Assembly (NCBI GenBank): GCA_024275915.1 | Contig: JAJRYG010000010.1 | Span: forward strand, 1-64,000 | From: Gammaproteobacteria bacterium | Lineage (GTDB): Bacteria > Pseudomonadota > Gammaproteobacteria > UBA6429 > Thiohalophilaceae | DNA: 64,000 nucleotides | Direction of reading: 5' to 3' | Shown: piece after piece, positions 38,894-49,711 of the stretch | How the letters are laid out: each line of letters opens with the position of its first letter | Position numbering within the stretch: position 1 is the first letter of the stretch | Translations under genes and position numbers: made by a program | The notes under the pieces: generated by a model | What the model was told of the DNA's origin: nothing | What the model saw: the letters and a program-made list of their open reading frames with translations, nothing else | Database searches by the model: none

Positions 38894-38961
38894 GTGACAA
38901 TTTCCGTTGTCGTCTTTCCGCCTTGTGTCAGCTTGTGACAAAAATGGTCACTTTTTGTCAC
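38894..38961 (-). promoter_or_regulatory. Candidate PilR upstream activating sites
   Basis: Repeated TGTCA/TGACA units occur here (GTGACA, TTGTC, GTGTCA, TGTGACA, GGTCAC, TGTCAC), about 90-160 bp upstream of the sigma-54 promoter. PilR in P. aeruginosa binds several TGTC-containing sites in the equivalent place. The assignment is inferred from position and motif density. Confidence 0.5.
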
Positions 38962-38985
38962 GGTCAAGACGGAGTTGGCCTGATT

Positions 38986-40338
<1,353 letters not shown>

Positions 40339-40401
40339 GTCGCTCTCTTGTATTTATATTGTGATGCTCGTTGCAAAAAGTACGGTTTTTGCCCTCATAT
40401 T

Positions 40402-42054
40402 TTAATGCATGTGCCGGCGCGGATCCTGGAAGCTGAGGCGAAAACAGCTGCCCTGGCTGGCCAGGGACAGGTAATTCAGGCGGGCCTGATTGCATTCCGC
40501 CAGTTCCCGGGAGATATAGAGCCCCAGGCCGCTGCCACTGCTGGAGGTGGTATAAAAAGGCTCGAAAATGTGGTTGGCCGTTTCCTCATCGATACCGCTG
40601 CCATGATCGATGACGTCGATATGAGGGCGGCTCAGGTCCAGGCTCAGGCCACCACGAATGATGACCTTCGGATTGCGCTGGTTCGGGTTGCTGTGGCGCA
40701 GGGCATTTTCACACAGATTGGTGAGGATTTGCTGGAAATGGGTAACATCGAAACGGATCTGGATGCTGTCCGGCTCGATGAGCACGCCAATGGTATCCGC
40801 CGCTTCCTGACGGTTGTGGAGAAAGTCCCGGACAAAATTCTGTACGAAGCTTTTCAGCTCGATCAACTCCGGCTGGGTCTTGGTGCGCCGGCCCAGCTGC
40901 AGCACACTCTCGATGATGGTATTCATGCGACTGGACTGATCCTTGATGATGCGAGTCAGACGGGCGTCCTTTTCATCGATGTTGGGGGATTCGGCTAGCA
41001 GTTGTCCGGCATGGCTGATGGCGCCCAGCGGGTTGCGGATTTCGTGGGCGATACTGGCGGTCAGGCGGCCCAGAGAGGCCAGCTGCAGTTGCTGGGCCTT
41101 TTGTTCCATGGCCGAGGTGTCTTCGAGAAAAATCAGCGTACCTTTCTGGTTTTTGGGATCTTTCTGGCTCAGTCGGGCAAAACGGGGCATGACGTTGGCG
41201 TAGCTCGAGGAGGGCTGGATGACGGAGGACGGGGTATCGGGGTTGTCGTTCCATTTCTCCAGTTGCCGGGCCAAGGGCATGGAGATGTTGTGCAGATCCG
41301 GTGCCCCCGCCGTGGAGGGCATGCCCAGCATGTACCAGGCAGATTCATTGATCAGTCGAACCCGGTTGTCACCATCGATGACCACGATGCCGGTTTGCAT
41401 GCGTTGAATGATGTGCTCGGTCAGCTCCGCCATGTTGGCCAGATCCAGGCCACGCTTTTCGGCCAGCGCCTCGCTCTCGCGGATTTTTCGCGCAAACAGG
41501 CGAGCCACCACGGCGGTGACGAACAGGGTCAGGCCGAGAAAACCGGCCTGGGTGTAGCTGCCACTTGCCGACAGGCCGGTGTATTCACTGTAGGACTGCT
41601 CGGTCAGCACCGCCAGGGTGACGAGGGAAACGAAAAACAGGGAATAACGGCCACCCAGCACCACACTGGCACCGGTCACGGTGATGATCAGCAGGTTGCC
41701 GACCCCGCTGCTGACGCCACCGCTGGAGTGCATCAGCAAGAGGATGGCGATCACATCCACGCCCAGTTGCAGGCTCGTCTGCATGCCAAAACCGGGCTGC
41801 CGCCAGCGCAGCATCAGGGTAAAGGCGACACTCAGGGCCAGATAGCCCATGGAAGTGGCAAAAAACAGGTCAGGGTTGCTGCTGCCCAGTGGCGGGAACA
41901 GCTGGTCAGTAAAGTACAGAGCACTGAAGAAAAAACTGATCAGAAAACGAAAGGCGTTGAGAAACTCCAGCGGTTTCCAGGTGTAGGAGGCTTCGTCGAC
42001 AACCCCCGGGTTCACATGGGGATGGATATCAAATATTTTTTTTGCGGAGGACAT
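40402..42054 (-). CDS. pilS: Sensor histidine kinase PilS
   Basis: Membrane kinase partner of PilR, 550 aa. The N-terminal third carries about six membrane segments with no large periplasmic loop, as in P. aeruginosa PilS, which senses pilin in the membrane. A PAS-like segment follows (QRMQTGIVVIDGDNRVRLIN). The phospho-acceptor box is LTASIAHEIRNPLGAISHAG, and the ATPase has NLCENALRHSN, VIDHGSGID and SGSGLGLYISREL. It is cotranscribed with pilR. Confidence 0.94.
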   Translation of the reverse strand: MSSAKKIFDIHPHVNPGVVDEASYTWKPLEFLNAFRFLISFFFSALYFTDQLFPPLGSSNPDLFFATSMGYLALSVAFTLMLRWRQPGFGMQTSLQLGVDVIAILLLMHSSGGVSSGVGNLLIITVTGASVVLGGRYSLFFVSLVTLAVLTEQSYSEYTGLSASGSYTQAGFLGLTLFVTAVVARLFARKIRESEALAEKRGLDLANMAELTEHIIQRMQTGIVVIDGDNRVRLINESAWYMLGMPSTAGAPDLHNISMPLARQLEKWNDNPDTPSSVIQPSSSYANVMPRFARLSQKDPKNQKGTLIFLEDTSAMEQKAQQLQLASLGRLTASIAHEIRNPLGAISHAGQLLAESPNIDEKDARLTRIIKDQSSRMNTIIESVLQLGRRTKTQPELIELKSFVQNFVRDFLHNRQEAADTIGVLIEPDSIQIRFDVTHFQQILTNLCENALRHSNPNQRNPKVIIRGGLSLDLSRPHIDVIDHGSGIDEETANHIFEPFYTTSSSGSGLGLYISRELAECNQARLNYLSLASQGSCFRLSFQDPRRHMH

Positions 42055-42097
42055 GATGAAAGGAACGGAATTCAGTCGGCGGAGTCAACCTGCCTGT

Positions 42098-42346
42098 TCA
42101 CGGCTGCTGCTTGCTTTGCCGGTAATGTTGCTCACTGCAGTACCAGCGGCCGTTGTGCCGGATGGCTTCGTTCTGGGGCAGGTGGACCTCGCAGAACTCA
42201 CAGCGCACCATGTTTTCCACCTTGCCTTTCGTCGACGGGGCATTTTTCTGCTTGTTCTGCTCCAGTGTATTCAGCCAGCGTTTGACAAAACGATAGAGCA
42301 ACAGGGCGAGGATGACAATAATTGCAACGCGGATCAAGCCAGACAT
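42098..42346 (-). CDS. Small PP0621-type membrane protein
   Basis: An 82-aa protein with one N-terminal membrane helix (LIRVAIIVILALLLYRFV) and a C-terminal zinc-ribbon-like segment MVRCEFCEVHLPQNEA plus RWYCSEQHYRQ. This matches the pattern of the PP0621 family, often next to pilS in gammaproteobacteria. Two CxxC/CxxxH pairs could bind zinc. Function is not known. It is 43 bp upstream of pilS and probably shares its message. Confidence 0.8.
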   Translation of the reverse strand: MSGLIRVAIIVILALLLYRFVKRWLNTLEQNKQKNAPSTKGKVENMVRCEFCEVHLPQNEAIRHNGRWYCSEQHYRQSKQQP

Positions 42347-42467
42347 AATAGTGTGGATTCCATGAATTGTTTACCTGACTGAATCATAACGTATTATTGG
42401 CCGTCAGGTTCGAAATTAGCGCCATGATTGGAAAAGGCTGTTTTTCAGCGACCTGATCCCGCGTTTT

Positions 42468-42496
42468 TTGCGCAGGCCGGGTTTTTGCTTCACAAT
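42468..42496 (+). promoter_or_regulatory. Candidate promoter of sucC
   Basis: TTGCGC and CACAAT stand 17 bp apart, ending 26 bp before the sucC start. Match is moderate; no other pair in the 176-bp gap is better. Confidence 0.35.
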
Positions 42497-42522
42497 ATCT
42501 GCAAGCCAATGCGGAAAACATT

Positions 42523-43689
42523 ATGAATCTTCACGAATATCAGGCAAAAAATCTTTTCAGGGAATACGGCATCCCGGTTCCCGATGGCAGGGTGGTCGAC
42601 TCCGCCGAGGCGGCGCATGAGGCTGCCCGTTCGCTGGGGGGCAGTCAGTGGATGGTCAAGGCCCAGGTCCATGCCGGCGGCCGTGGCAAGGGCGGGGGGA
42701 TCAGGAAGGCCGACAGTGAAGCGGCCCTGCACGAGGCCGTGAACGGCCTGCTCGGCAGCCGCCTGGTGACGCCGCAGACCTCGGCCGAGGGTCAGCCGGT
42801 CAACCAGGTGCTGATCGAAACCCCCACCGGCATCGAGCGCGAACTGTATCTGGGCATGCTGGTGGATCGGGCCCGGGAACGGGTGGTGTGCATGGCCTCC
42901 GAAGCCGGTGGCATGGATATCGAGGACGTGGCGCGGCGCACGCCGGAGAAGATCATCACCCTGGAAATCAATCCGGTGGCCGGCATGCAGGCCTTCCAGT
43001 GCCGGCAAATGGCCTTCCGGCTTGGCCTGGCTGCACAGATCAAGGAACTTTCGCGGATCATGCAGGGCCTGTATCAATTGTTCATCAACAACGATCTCGC
43101 TCTGGTGGAAATCAACCCACTGGTGGTGAGCAACCAAGGCCGGCTGCTGGCGCTGGATGCAAAAATCAACATCGACGACAATGCCCTGTACCGCCGGCCC
43201 GGCCTGCGCGAATTGCGCGACATCAGCCAGGAAGACGAGCGGGAATACCAGGCCCAGCAGCACGAACTGAATTATGTCAGTCTCGACGGCGACATCGGCT
43301 GCATGGTCAACGGTGCCGGCCTGGCCATGGCCACCATGGATCTCATTCAGCTGCAGGGCGGCAGGCCGGCCAATTTTCTCGATGTGGGCGGCGGCACCAC
43401 CGCCGAGCGTGTGGCCGAAGCCTTCAAGCTCATCGTTTCCGACCACAAGGTCAAAGCCATTCTGGTGAACATTTTCGGTGGCATCGTGCGCTGTGACCTG
43501 ATTGCCGAAGGCATCATCCAGGCCGTAAAGGGGGTGGGGCTGAACCAGCCTGTGGTGGTGCGTCTGGAAGGCACCAATGTGGAACGGGGCCGGCAACTGC
43601 TGGAAGACAGTGGACTGGGGATCACATCCTCCGAAGACCTGACCGAAGCGGCCCACACCGTGGTGGCAGCAGCAGGAGGACAGGGCTGA
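42523..43689 (+). CDS. sucC: Succinyl-CoA ligase [ADP-forming] beta subunit
   Basis: TCA-cycle enzyme, ATP-grasp subunit, 388 aa. The N-terminus [22 protein letters not shown] is diagnostic. [56 protein letters not shown] and [19 protein letters not shown] follow. The pair with sucD, sharing one base at the junction, confirms it. Confidence 0.97.
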   Translation: MNLHEYQAKNLFREYGIPVPDGRVVDSAEAAHEAARSLGGSQWMVKAQVHAGGRGKGGGIRKADSEAALHEAVNGLLGSRLVTPQTSAEGQPVNQVLIETPTGIERELYLGMLVDRARERVVCMASEAGGMDIEDVARRTPEKIITLEINPVAGMQAFQCRQMAFRLGLAAQIKELSRIMQGLYQLFINNDLALVEINPLVVSNQGRLLALDAKINIDDNALYRRPGLRELRDISQEDEREYQAQQHELNYVSLDGDIGCMVNGAGLAMATMDLIQLQGGRPANFLDVGGGTTAERVAEAFKLIVSDHKVKAILVNIFGGIVRCDLIAEGIIQAVKGVGLNQPVVVRLEGTNVERGRQLLEDSGLGITSSEDLTEAAHTVVAAAGGQG

Positions 43690-44561
43690 TGGCGATTCTC
43701 ATCGACAAGGACACCCGGGTAATCTGCCAGGGCTTTACCGGCAAGCAGGGCAGCTTTCATTCCGAACAGGCCATTGCCTATGGCACCAAGCTGGTGGGTG
43801 GCGTGACCCCGGGCAAGGGTGGCCAGACCCACTTGGAACGGCCGGTGTTCGATACGGTTCACGATGCGGTGGCCGAAACCGGCGCCAGCGCAACGATGAT
43901 CTACGTGCCCGCGGCCTTTGCCGCCGATGCGATTCTGGAAGCGGCCGATGCCGGCATCGACGTGATTGTCTGCATCACCGAAGGCATTCCGGTGCAGGAC
44001 ATGATCAAGGTGAAAATGGTGCTGGCTGAAACCGGTGCCTCGCTCATCGGGCCCAATTGCCCGGGTATCATCACCCCCGGACAGTGCAAGATCGGCATCA
44101 TGCCCGGAGCCATTCACCAGCCCGGCGGCATCGGCATCGTTTCCCGTTCTGGTACCCTGACCTACGAAGCCGTGCACCAGACTACCGAGGTGGGGCTGGG
44201 GCAGTCCACCTGTGTGGGCATCGGCGGCGATCCCATACACGGCCTGGAATTCATCGACTGTCTGGAAATGTTCGAGGCCGATCCGGACACCCGCGGCATC
44301 ATCATGGTGGGAGAAATCGGTGGCAGCGCCGAGGAAGAGGCAGCCGAATACATCCATGCGCACGTCAGCAAGCCGGTGGTGGCCTATATCGCCGGGGTGA
44401 CGGCGCCCAAAGGCAAGCGCATGGGCCATGCCGGGGCGATCATCTCCGGTGGCAAGGGTACCGCGGAGGGCAAGTTTGCCGCGCTGGAAGCCGCCGGCGT
44501 CACGGTAACCCGTTCTCCAGCACAAATGGGCACCCACATGCGTGAGCTGCTGCCGGACTGA
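43689..44561 (+). CDS. sucD: Succinyl-CoA ligase [ADP-forming] alpha subunit
   Basis: CoA-binding, phosphohistidine subunit, 290 aa. CoA site: [20 protein letters not shown] and the [10 protein letters not shown] loop. The segment [20 protein letters not shown] is typical, and the phosphorylated His is in [20 protein letters not shown]. It overlaps the sucC stop by one base. Confidence 0.97.
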   Translation: MAILIDKDTRVICQGFTGKQGSFHSEQAIAYGTKLVGGVTPGKGGQTHLERPVFDTVHDAVAETGASATMIYVPAAFAADAILEAADAGIDVIVCITEGIPVQDMIKVKMVLAETGASLIGPNCPGIITPGQCKIGIMPGAIHQPGGIGIVSRSGTLTYEAVHQTTEVGLGQSTCVGIGGDPIHGLEFIDCLEMFEADPDTRGIIMVGEIGGSAEEEAAEYIHAHVSKPVVAYIAGVTAPKGKRMGHAGAIISGGKGTAEGKFAALEAAGVTVTRSPAQMGTHMRELLPD

Positions 44562-44587
44562 TTTTTCCAGCTCAGACATTATTCAAC

Positions 44588-46243
44588 ATGACGATTTCAA
44601 ACGATCCCGGCCCGGCGGGCCTGTGCATTGCCATTGCCCAGCTCAACCTGCTGGTGGGGGATATCCGGGGCAATGTGGAAAAAATCCTCGCCAGCGCCAA
44701 TCGGGCGCGAGACGAACTGGGTGCCGCGGTGGTCATTTTCCCCGAGCTGGCGATCACCGGCTATCCCCCGGAGGATCTGCTGCTGCGTCCGGGCCTGCAC
44801 GAACGGGTGGTGCAAAGCCTGCAGATCCTCAAGGCGGGCGTGAAGGGGATCACCGCCATCATCGGCTATCCGGAAAAAACCGCCGCTGGCGTCTATAACG
44901 CGGCCATCGTTATCCGTGACGGTGAGGTGCTGGCCAATGCACGCAAGAAACACCTGCCTAACTACCAGGTGTTCGACGAAAAGCGCTACTTCCGCCAGGG
45001 CGAGGGCAGCGCCGTGTTCGACACGGCGGGGTGCAGACTGGGGGTTACCCTGTGCGAGGATATCTGGTTTCCCGGGCCGGCCGCCGATGCCGTGGCGCAG
45101 GGTGCCCAGTGTCTGATCAGTCTCAATGCTTCCCCCTACCACATCCGCAAATACCGTGAACGGGAACAGACGGTGGTTCTGCGGGCCCGGGAAAATCACT
45201 GCCCGGTGATCTATGCCAATCTGGTCGGTGGCCAGGACGAGCTGGTGTTCGACGGTGAATCCTTCGTCGTCGATGCCCGGGGTCGGGTTACCCAGCGACT
45301 GGTTTCCTTCGAGGAAGCCCTCGTTCCGGTCTGGTTCGACCGTCAGGCCGACCGGCTCGTTCCCCGCCCCGGGGAATGTCATCCGCAGCTGGAGTGCGAA
45401 GCCAGTGTCTATCAGGCTCTGGTGCTGGGGGTGCGGGATTTTGTCACCAAGAACGGTTTCCGGGGCGTGGTGCTGGGCCTGTCCGGGGGCATCGACTCGG
45501 CCCTGACCCTGGCCATTGCCGTGGATGCACTGGGCCCCCGGCAGGTGGAAGCGGTGATGATGCCGTCGCGCTATACCGCCGGCATGAGTGTGGAGGATGC
45601 CGAGCAGGAAGCACGAACCCTGGGAGTCGACTACCGGGTGATCCCCATCAAAAAGCCCTTCGATGCCTTTGTCGAGGTGCTCAGTGACGAGTTTGCCGGT
45701 CTGGCTGCCGACACCACCGAGGAGAACATCCAGGCCCGTTGCCGTGGCGTGATCCTCATGGCGATTTCCAACAAGAAAGGCAAGATGGTGCTCACCACCG
45801 GCAACAAGAGTGAAATGGCGGTCGGCTATGCTACCTTGTATGGCGACATGGCCGGGGGCTTTGCGGTCATCAAGGATGTCCCCAAGACCCTGGTCTACCT
45901 ACTGGCCGAATACCGCAACCGCCAAGGGCGGGTGATCCCCCAGCGGGTCATCGACCGCCCCCCCTCGGCCGAGCTGGCGCCGGATCAGAGAGACACGGAC
46001 AGCCTGCCGCCCTATGATATCCTCGATGGCATTCTCGAGATGTACGTGGAGCAGGATCATGGCATCGAGGACATCGTCGCTGCCGGCTATGATCGGCAGA
46101 CCGTGGCCCGGGTTGTTGCCATGGTGGATCGCAATGAATACAAGCGCCGTCAGGCACCGCCCGGCATACGCATCACACCGCGCGCCTTCGGTCGTGACCG
46201 GCGTTATCCCATCACCTCGGGGTATGATCGCCAGCGGCGCTGA
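44588..46243 (+). CDS. nadE: Glutamine-dependent NAD+ synthetase NadE
   Basis: Final step of NAD synthesis, 551 aa in two domains. The N-terminal glutaminase is nitrilase-like with the Glu-Lys-Cys triad in FPELAITGYPPEDLL, the NARKKHLPNYQVF segment and GVTLCEDIWFPG. The C-terminal synthetase has the PP-loop VLGLSGGIDSALTLAIAVDA, TTGNKSEMAVGYATLYGDMA and DRPPSAELAPDQRD. It follows sucD after 26 bp and precedes glnB, so nitrogen signalling sits in the same neighbourhood. A hairpin spans its stop codon. Confidence 0.96.
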   Translation: MTISNDPGPAGLCIAIAQLNLLVGDIRGNVEKILASANRARDELGAAVVIFPELAITGYPPEDLLLRPGLHERVVQSLQILKAGVKGITAIIGYPEKTAAGVYNAAIVIRDGEVLANARKKHLPNYQVFDEKRYFRQGEGSAVFDTAGCRLGVTLCEDIWFPGPAADAVAQGAQCLISLNASPYHIRKYREREQTVVLRARENHCPVIYANLVGGQDELVFDGESFVVDARGRVTQRLVSFEEALVPVWFDRQADRLVPRPGECHPQLECEASVYQALVLGVRDFVTKNGFRGVVLGLSGGIDSALTLAIAVDALGPRQVEAVMMPSRYTAGMSVEDAEQEARTLGVDYRVIPIKKPFDAFVEVLSDEFAGLAADTTEENIQARCRGVILMAISNKKGKMVLTTGNKSEMAVGYATLYGDMAGGFAVIKDVPKTLVYLLAEYRNRQGRVIPQRVIDRPPSAELAPDQRDTDSLPPYDILDGILEMYVEQDHGIEDIVAAGYDRQTVARVVAMVDRNEYKRRQAPPGIRITPRAFGRDRRYPITSGYDRQRR

Positions 46244-46253
46244 GGCCGCTGGC
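46230..46253 (+). terminator. GC hairpin over the nadE stop codon
   Basis: GCCAGCGGC and GCCGCTGGC pair perfectly around GCTGAG, the loop holding the nadE TGA. No T-run follows, so it may pause or stabilise rather than terminate. Confidence 0.45.
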
Positions 46254-46263
46254 AGGGCCATGC

Positions 46264-46292
46264 TTGTTCATTTGTGCCGCTGGGGGTAAATT
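46264..46292 (+). promoter_or_regulatory. Candidate promoter of glnB
   Basis: TTGTTC and TAAATT lie 17 bp apart, 60 bp before the glnB ATG. This would allow expression separate from nadE. Moderate motif match. Confidence 0.4.
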
Positions 46293-46312
46293 GTTCCCCG
46301 GCGCCGAAATGA

Positions 46313-46690
<378 letters not shown>

Positions 46691-46703
46691 GGGCGAGAGC
46701 CGT

Positions 46704-47543
46704 TCAGCTGTCCTGGTTTTCCCTCTCGCTGGCGGGTGTTTTTACCGGCGGGGTAATGATCGGCAATCTGGCCACTTCCCGGGTCACCGCATGATCCGGG
46801 TAGTTGAGTTCGAGGATCCGGTAGGCATCGATGGCCAGCTGGGTCAGGCCCAGCTGGTAATAGGCATTCACCATGGCGCCCAGGGCATCCGGCACCGCAC
46901 GGGTGCCCTGAAAGTTCCGGATGACATACTTGGCCCGGTTGCTCACCGCCACATAGGCGCGACGGCGGACATAATAGTCGATGACAAAAATCTCATGGCG
47001 GGCCAGACTCTCGCGGATATCGGTCATGCGTGCCACGGCTTCAGGGGCATATTTGCTTTTCGGGAAACGTTTGACCAGTTCCTGAAAATACTTGAACGCT
47101 CGTTTGGCCTCACCGGGATCCCGTTCATCGTTGTCCTGTTTGAAAAATCGGTACAGGGCCCCCATTTCCCGGTGACTGGCCAGACCACGCAGGTAATAGG
47201 CATAGTCGACATCCTTGTGGTTGGGATGCAGCTTGATGAAACGCTCGGCGGCCAGAATGGCCGATTCGGGCTCGTTGAACTTGTAATAGGCGTAGGCCAC
47301 TTCCAGCTGGGCCTGTTCGGCATACACGCCGTAGGGATAACGGGATTCCAGGGTTTCGTAATACTCGATGGCCGATTCATACAGGCCGTTGTCGAGCTTG
47401 CGTTTCGCTTCCGCGTACAGTTGATCGACGGGCAGATCCTCGATTTCTGCGTCCAGGCCCCCCTTGCTGGCACAGGCAAACAGGCTGGCGAGCAGCAGGA
47501 TCAGGAGCAGGGGGCGGAGCAAGGCATTCATATTCTGGGACAT
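46704..47543 (-). CDS. bamD: Outer membrane assembly lipoprotein BamD
   Basis: Essential lipoprotein of the BAM complex, 279 aa from ATG 47543 (ATG 47531 also possible). Signal peptide with lipobox LFAC, then five TPR motifs: YAEAKRKLDNGLYESAIEYY, RYPYGVYAEQAQLEVAYAYY, FIKLHPNHKDVDYAYYLRGL and later RFPKSKYAPEA, VARHEIFVIDYY-like segments characteristic of the family. It is convergent with glnB (13 bp) and divergent from rluD. Confidence 0.95.
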   Translation of the reverse strand: MSQNMNALLRPLLLILLLASLFACASKGGLDAEIEDLPVDQLYAEAKRKLDNGLYESAIEYYETLESRYPYGVYAEQAQLEVAYAYYKFNEPESAILAAERFIKLHPNHKDVDYAYYLRGLASHREMGALYRFFKQDNDERDPGEAKRAFKYFQELVKRFPKSKYAPEAVARMTDIRESLARHEIFVIDYYVRRRAYVAVSNRAKYVIRNFQGTRAVPDALGAMVNAYYQLGLTQLAIDAYRILELNYPDHAVTREVARLPIITPPVKTPASERENQDS

Positions 47544-47584
47544 TATCCGTTACATTTCAGGCTGGCGCCTGTTTCTGGTGCGCA

Positions 47585-47590
47585 AGTATA
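47585..47590 (-). promoter_or_regulatory. Candidate -10 of bamD
   Basis: TATACT on the minus strand, preceded by GGC, lies about 40 bp before the bamD start. On the other strand TATGAT at 47605-47610 could serve rluD. The -35 matches are poor for both. Confidence 0.35.
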
Positions 47591-47696
47591 GCCTGAATTC
47601 GCGGTATGATGCACCCGCGAGGGTGTTCCGGGCCGGGCAAGGCTGGCCTCACCCCGCGCCCTTGTGCAACAATCCATCAAGATACAGGCAAACGAC

Positions 47697-48713
47697 GTGG
47701 TAACAAAAGAATTACAGGCCCAGATTCCCGAATCCTGTGCCGGCATGCGCCTGGATCAGGCGCTGGCAACCGTGTTCAGCGACTATTCCCGTTCGCGCCT
47801 CAGCCAGTGGCTCAAATCCGGCCATGTTCAGGTCAATGGTGAAACCTGGCGCGGGCGCGACAAGGTCTGGGGTGGGGAGCAGGTGAGTGTGCAGGCCAAG
47901 CTGGAAGAGCAGATCAGCTGGCAGGGCGAAGATCTCCCTGTCGACATTCATTTCGAAGATGAACATATCCTGATCATCAACAAACCGGCCAATCTGGTCG
48001 TGCACCCGGCGGCGGGGAATTACACCGGCACCCTGGTCAATGCCCTGTTGCACTACGATCCGTCACTGGCCCGGTTGCCCCGGGCGGGTATCGTTCATCG
48101 CCTCGACAAGGACACCACCGGTCTGATGGTGGTGGCACGCAGCCTGCCTGCGCAGAAATCCCTGGTCGAACAGTTGCAGGTGCACAGTGTGCTGCGCGAG
48201 TATAGTGCCATCGTCACCGGCGTCATGACGGCCGGGGGCACGGTCGATGAGCCGGTGGGCCGCCACTCGGTCAATCGCAAGCGCATGGGCGTGTCACCCA
48301 CCGGCAAACCGGCCATCACCCATTACCGGGTGGTCGAGCGCTACCGGGCGCACAGCCTGATCCGCTGCAAACTGGAAACCGGCCGTACCCACCAGATCCG
48401 TGTGCACATGGCCCACATCCGCTTTCCCCTGGTCGGTGATCCGGTCTACGGTACCCGCCTGAAACTCCCCAAGGCCTGCAGTGAGGCGCTGGCCAGCCAG
48501 TTACGGGGCTTTCATCGCCAGGCCCTGCACGCCGGACGCCTGCGTCTGGCACACCCGGTCAGTGGCAAGACCCTGGAATGGAAAGTCCCCCTGCCCGATG
48601 ACATGGCGGCCCTGCAAACTGCCCTGCAGGACGATGCGCGGGAGGATGACAGTGACGATTACGGTTATGACCATGACGACGGTGTCATCTATGTCTGGGA
48701 TGACGAAGATTGA
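47697..48713 (+). CDS. rluD: 23S rRNA pseudouridine synthase RluD
   Basis: Makes pseudouridines 1911, 1915 and 1917 in helix 69 of 23S rRNA. An N-terminal S4 domain (MRLDQALATVFSDYSRSRLS) precedes the catalytic domain with the Asp motif GIVHRLDKDTTGLMVVA and the late ETGRTHQIRVHMAHIRFPLV motif. Start GTG 47697 (about 338 aa) best fits the family; GTG 47664 is the track's choice. The C-terminus is unusually Asp-rich (AREDDSDDYGYDHDDG). The stop overlaps the pgeF TTG start. Confidence 0.93.
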   Translation: MVTKELQAQIPESCAGMRLDQALATVFSDYSRSRLSQWLKSGHVQVNGETWRGRDKVWGGEQVSVQAKLEEQISWQGEDLPVDIHFEDEHILIINKPANLVVHPAAGNYTGTLVNALLHYDPSLARLPRAGIVHRLDKDTTGLMVVARSLPAQKSLVEQLQVHSVLREYSAIVTGVMTAGGTVDEPVGRHSVNRKRMGVSPTGKPAITHYRVVERYRAHSLIRCKLETGRTHQIRVHMAHIRFPLVGDPVYGTRLKLPKACSEALASQLRGFHRQALHAGRLRLAHPVSGKTLEWKVPLPDDMAALQTALQDDAREDDSDDYGYDHDDGVIYVWDDED

Positions 48714-49447
48714 GCGATGCCCCGGGGATCCAGTGGCAGCGGCCCGACTGGCCGGCACCGGCCAACGTGCAGGCAGGCAGCACGTGCCGGACCGGCGGGG
48801 TGAGCCGGCCACCGTATGATTCCCTGAATCTGGCCCTGCATGTGGGCGATGATCCGGCCCATGTGGCCCATAACCGCCAGCGTCTGGCCCTGCCGGCCGA
48901 GCCCCTGTGGCTGGAGCAAGTGCACAGCCTGAAGGCGGTGGACGCCGGGCGGGATTATGCCTCGCCACCAAAGGCCGATGCCGCCTACAGCCGCCAGGCG
49001 GGACGGATCTGTGCGGTAATGACCGCCGACTGTCTGCCACTGCTCATCTGTGACCGCCAAGGACAGGAGGTGGCGGCCATTCATGCCGGCTGGCGGGGAC
49101 TGCTCGGTGGCATCATCGAGAACACCCTGGCCTGCCTTGTGGCACCGGCCGAAGAGCTGCTGGTGTGGCTGGGGCCCGCCATCGGTCCACAGGCCTACGA
49201 AGTCGGGGAGGAGGTTCGCCAGGCCTTCGTGCAGCATTCGCCACAGGCGGCCGAGGCCTTTGTGGCCGGTCGTGCCGGCCACTGGTGGATGGACATCTAT
49301 GCGCTGGCGCGTCAGCGCCTGGTGGCAAAACACGTCACCTCCATCCATGGCGGGACGCTGTGTACCTTCAGCGACCCTGAGCATTATTATTCTTACCGGC
49401 GTGATGGCGTCACCGGCCGCATGGCCAGTGTCATCTGGTTTGAATGA
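48710..49447 (+). CDS. pgeF: Peptidoglycan editing factor PgeF (YfiH/LACC1 family)
   Basis: Zinc-dependent laccase-domain protein, 245 aa, that in E. coli removes misincorporated L-Ser from UDP-MurNAc peptides. Conserved residues: EQVHS, MTADCLPLLICD, AAIHAGWRGLLGGI, GPAIGPQAYEVG and a C-terminal HYYSYRRDGVTGRMASVIW. The start must be the rare TTG within TTGA at the rluD stop, because no in-frame ATG follows soon and the family begins at this point. The rluD-pgeF pair is also present in E. coli. Confidence 0.93.
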   Translation: MSDAPGIQWQRPDWPAPANVQAGSTCRTGGVSRPPYDSLNLALHVGDDPAHVAHNRQRLALPAEPLWLEQVHSLKAVDAGRDYASPPKADAAYSRQAGRICAVMTADCLPLLICDRQGQEVAAIHAGWRGLLGGIIENTLACLVAPAEELLVWLGPAIGPQAYEVGEEVRQAFVQHSPQAAEAFVAGRAGHWWMDIYALARQRLVAKHVTSIHGGTLCTFSDPEHYYSYRRDGVTGRMASVIWFE

Positions 49448-49474
49448 GCGGCTGAACATGCCGGGCAACCTTGA

Positions 49475-49588
49475 CAGGATGTTGAAAAAGCCCCTCCCTC
49501 ATATTTTCAATGACTTGTGGTCATTGAAAATGGCGGCGCTTCCCTGCACCGCACACAGGCTGTCGAATAACGGTATTTTTCAACAGCC
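49475..49588 (-). repeat. Dispersed MITE-like repeat, copy 2 (full-length form)
   Basis: A 114-bp element with terminal inverted repeats GTTGAAAAA (49481) and TTTTTCAAC (49576), and an internal perfect 12-bp inverted repeat ATTTTCAATGAC / GTCATTGAAAAT at 49503-49531. Its reverse complement matches 2109-2184. It has no ORF. It fills much of the 264-bp gap between pgeF and the ZIP gene, directly after the pgeF stop; no target-site duplication is clear. Family name unknown to me. Confidence 0.75.
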
Positions 49589-49711
49589 GGTTAATTAATC
49601 ACTTGCACCGGACACTTGCCACAGACTCAGTCAGCATGATCCTGCCCGGATCCAGCCTATGACCGGGAAATCAGGTATCATGCGTGGCTTTATGATTTCG
49701 GGGGACAGAAC

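Noticed and set aside
41002-42285. 427-aa ORF on the plus strand
   Set aside because: Antisense to pilS; no motifs and no start signal.
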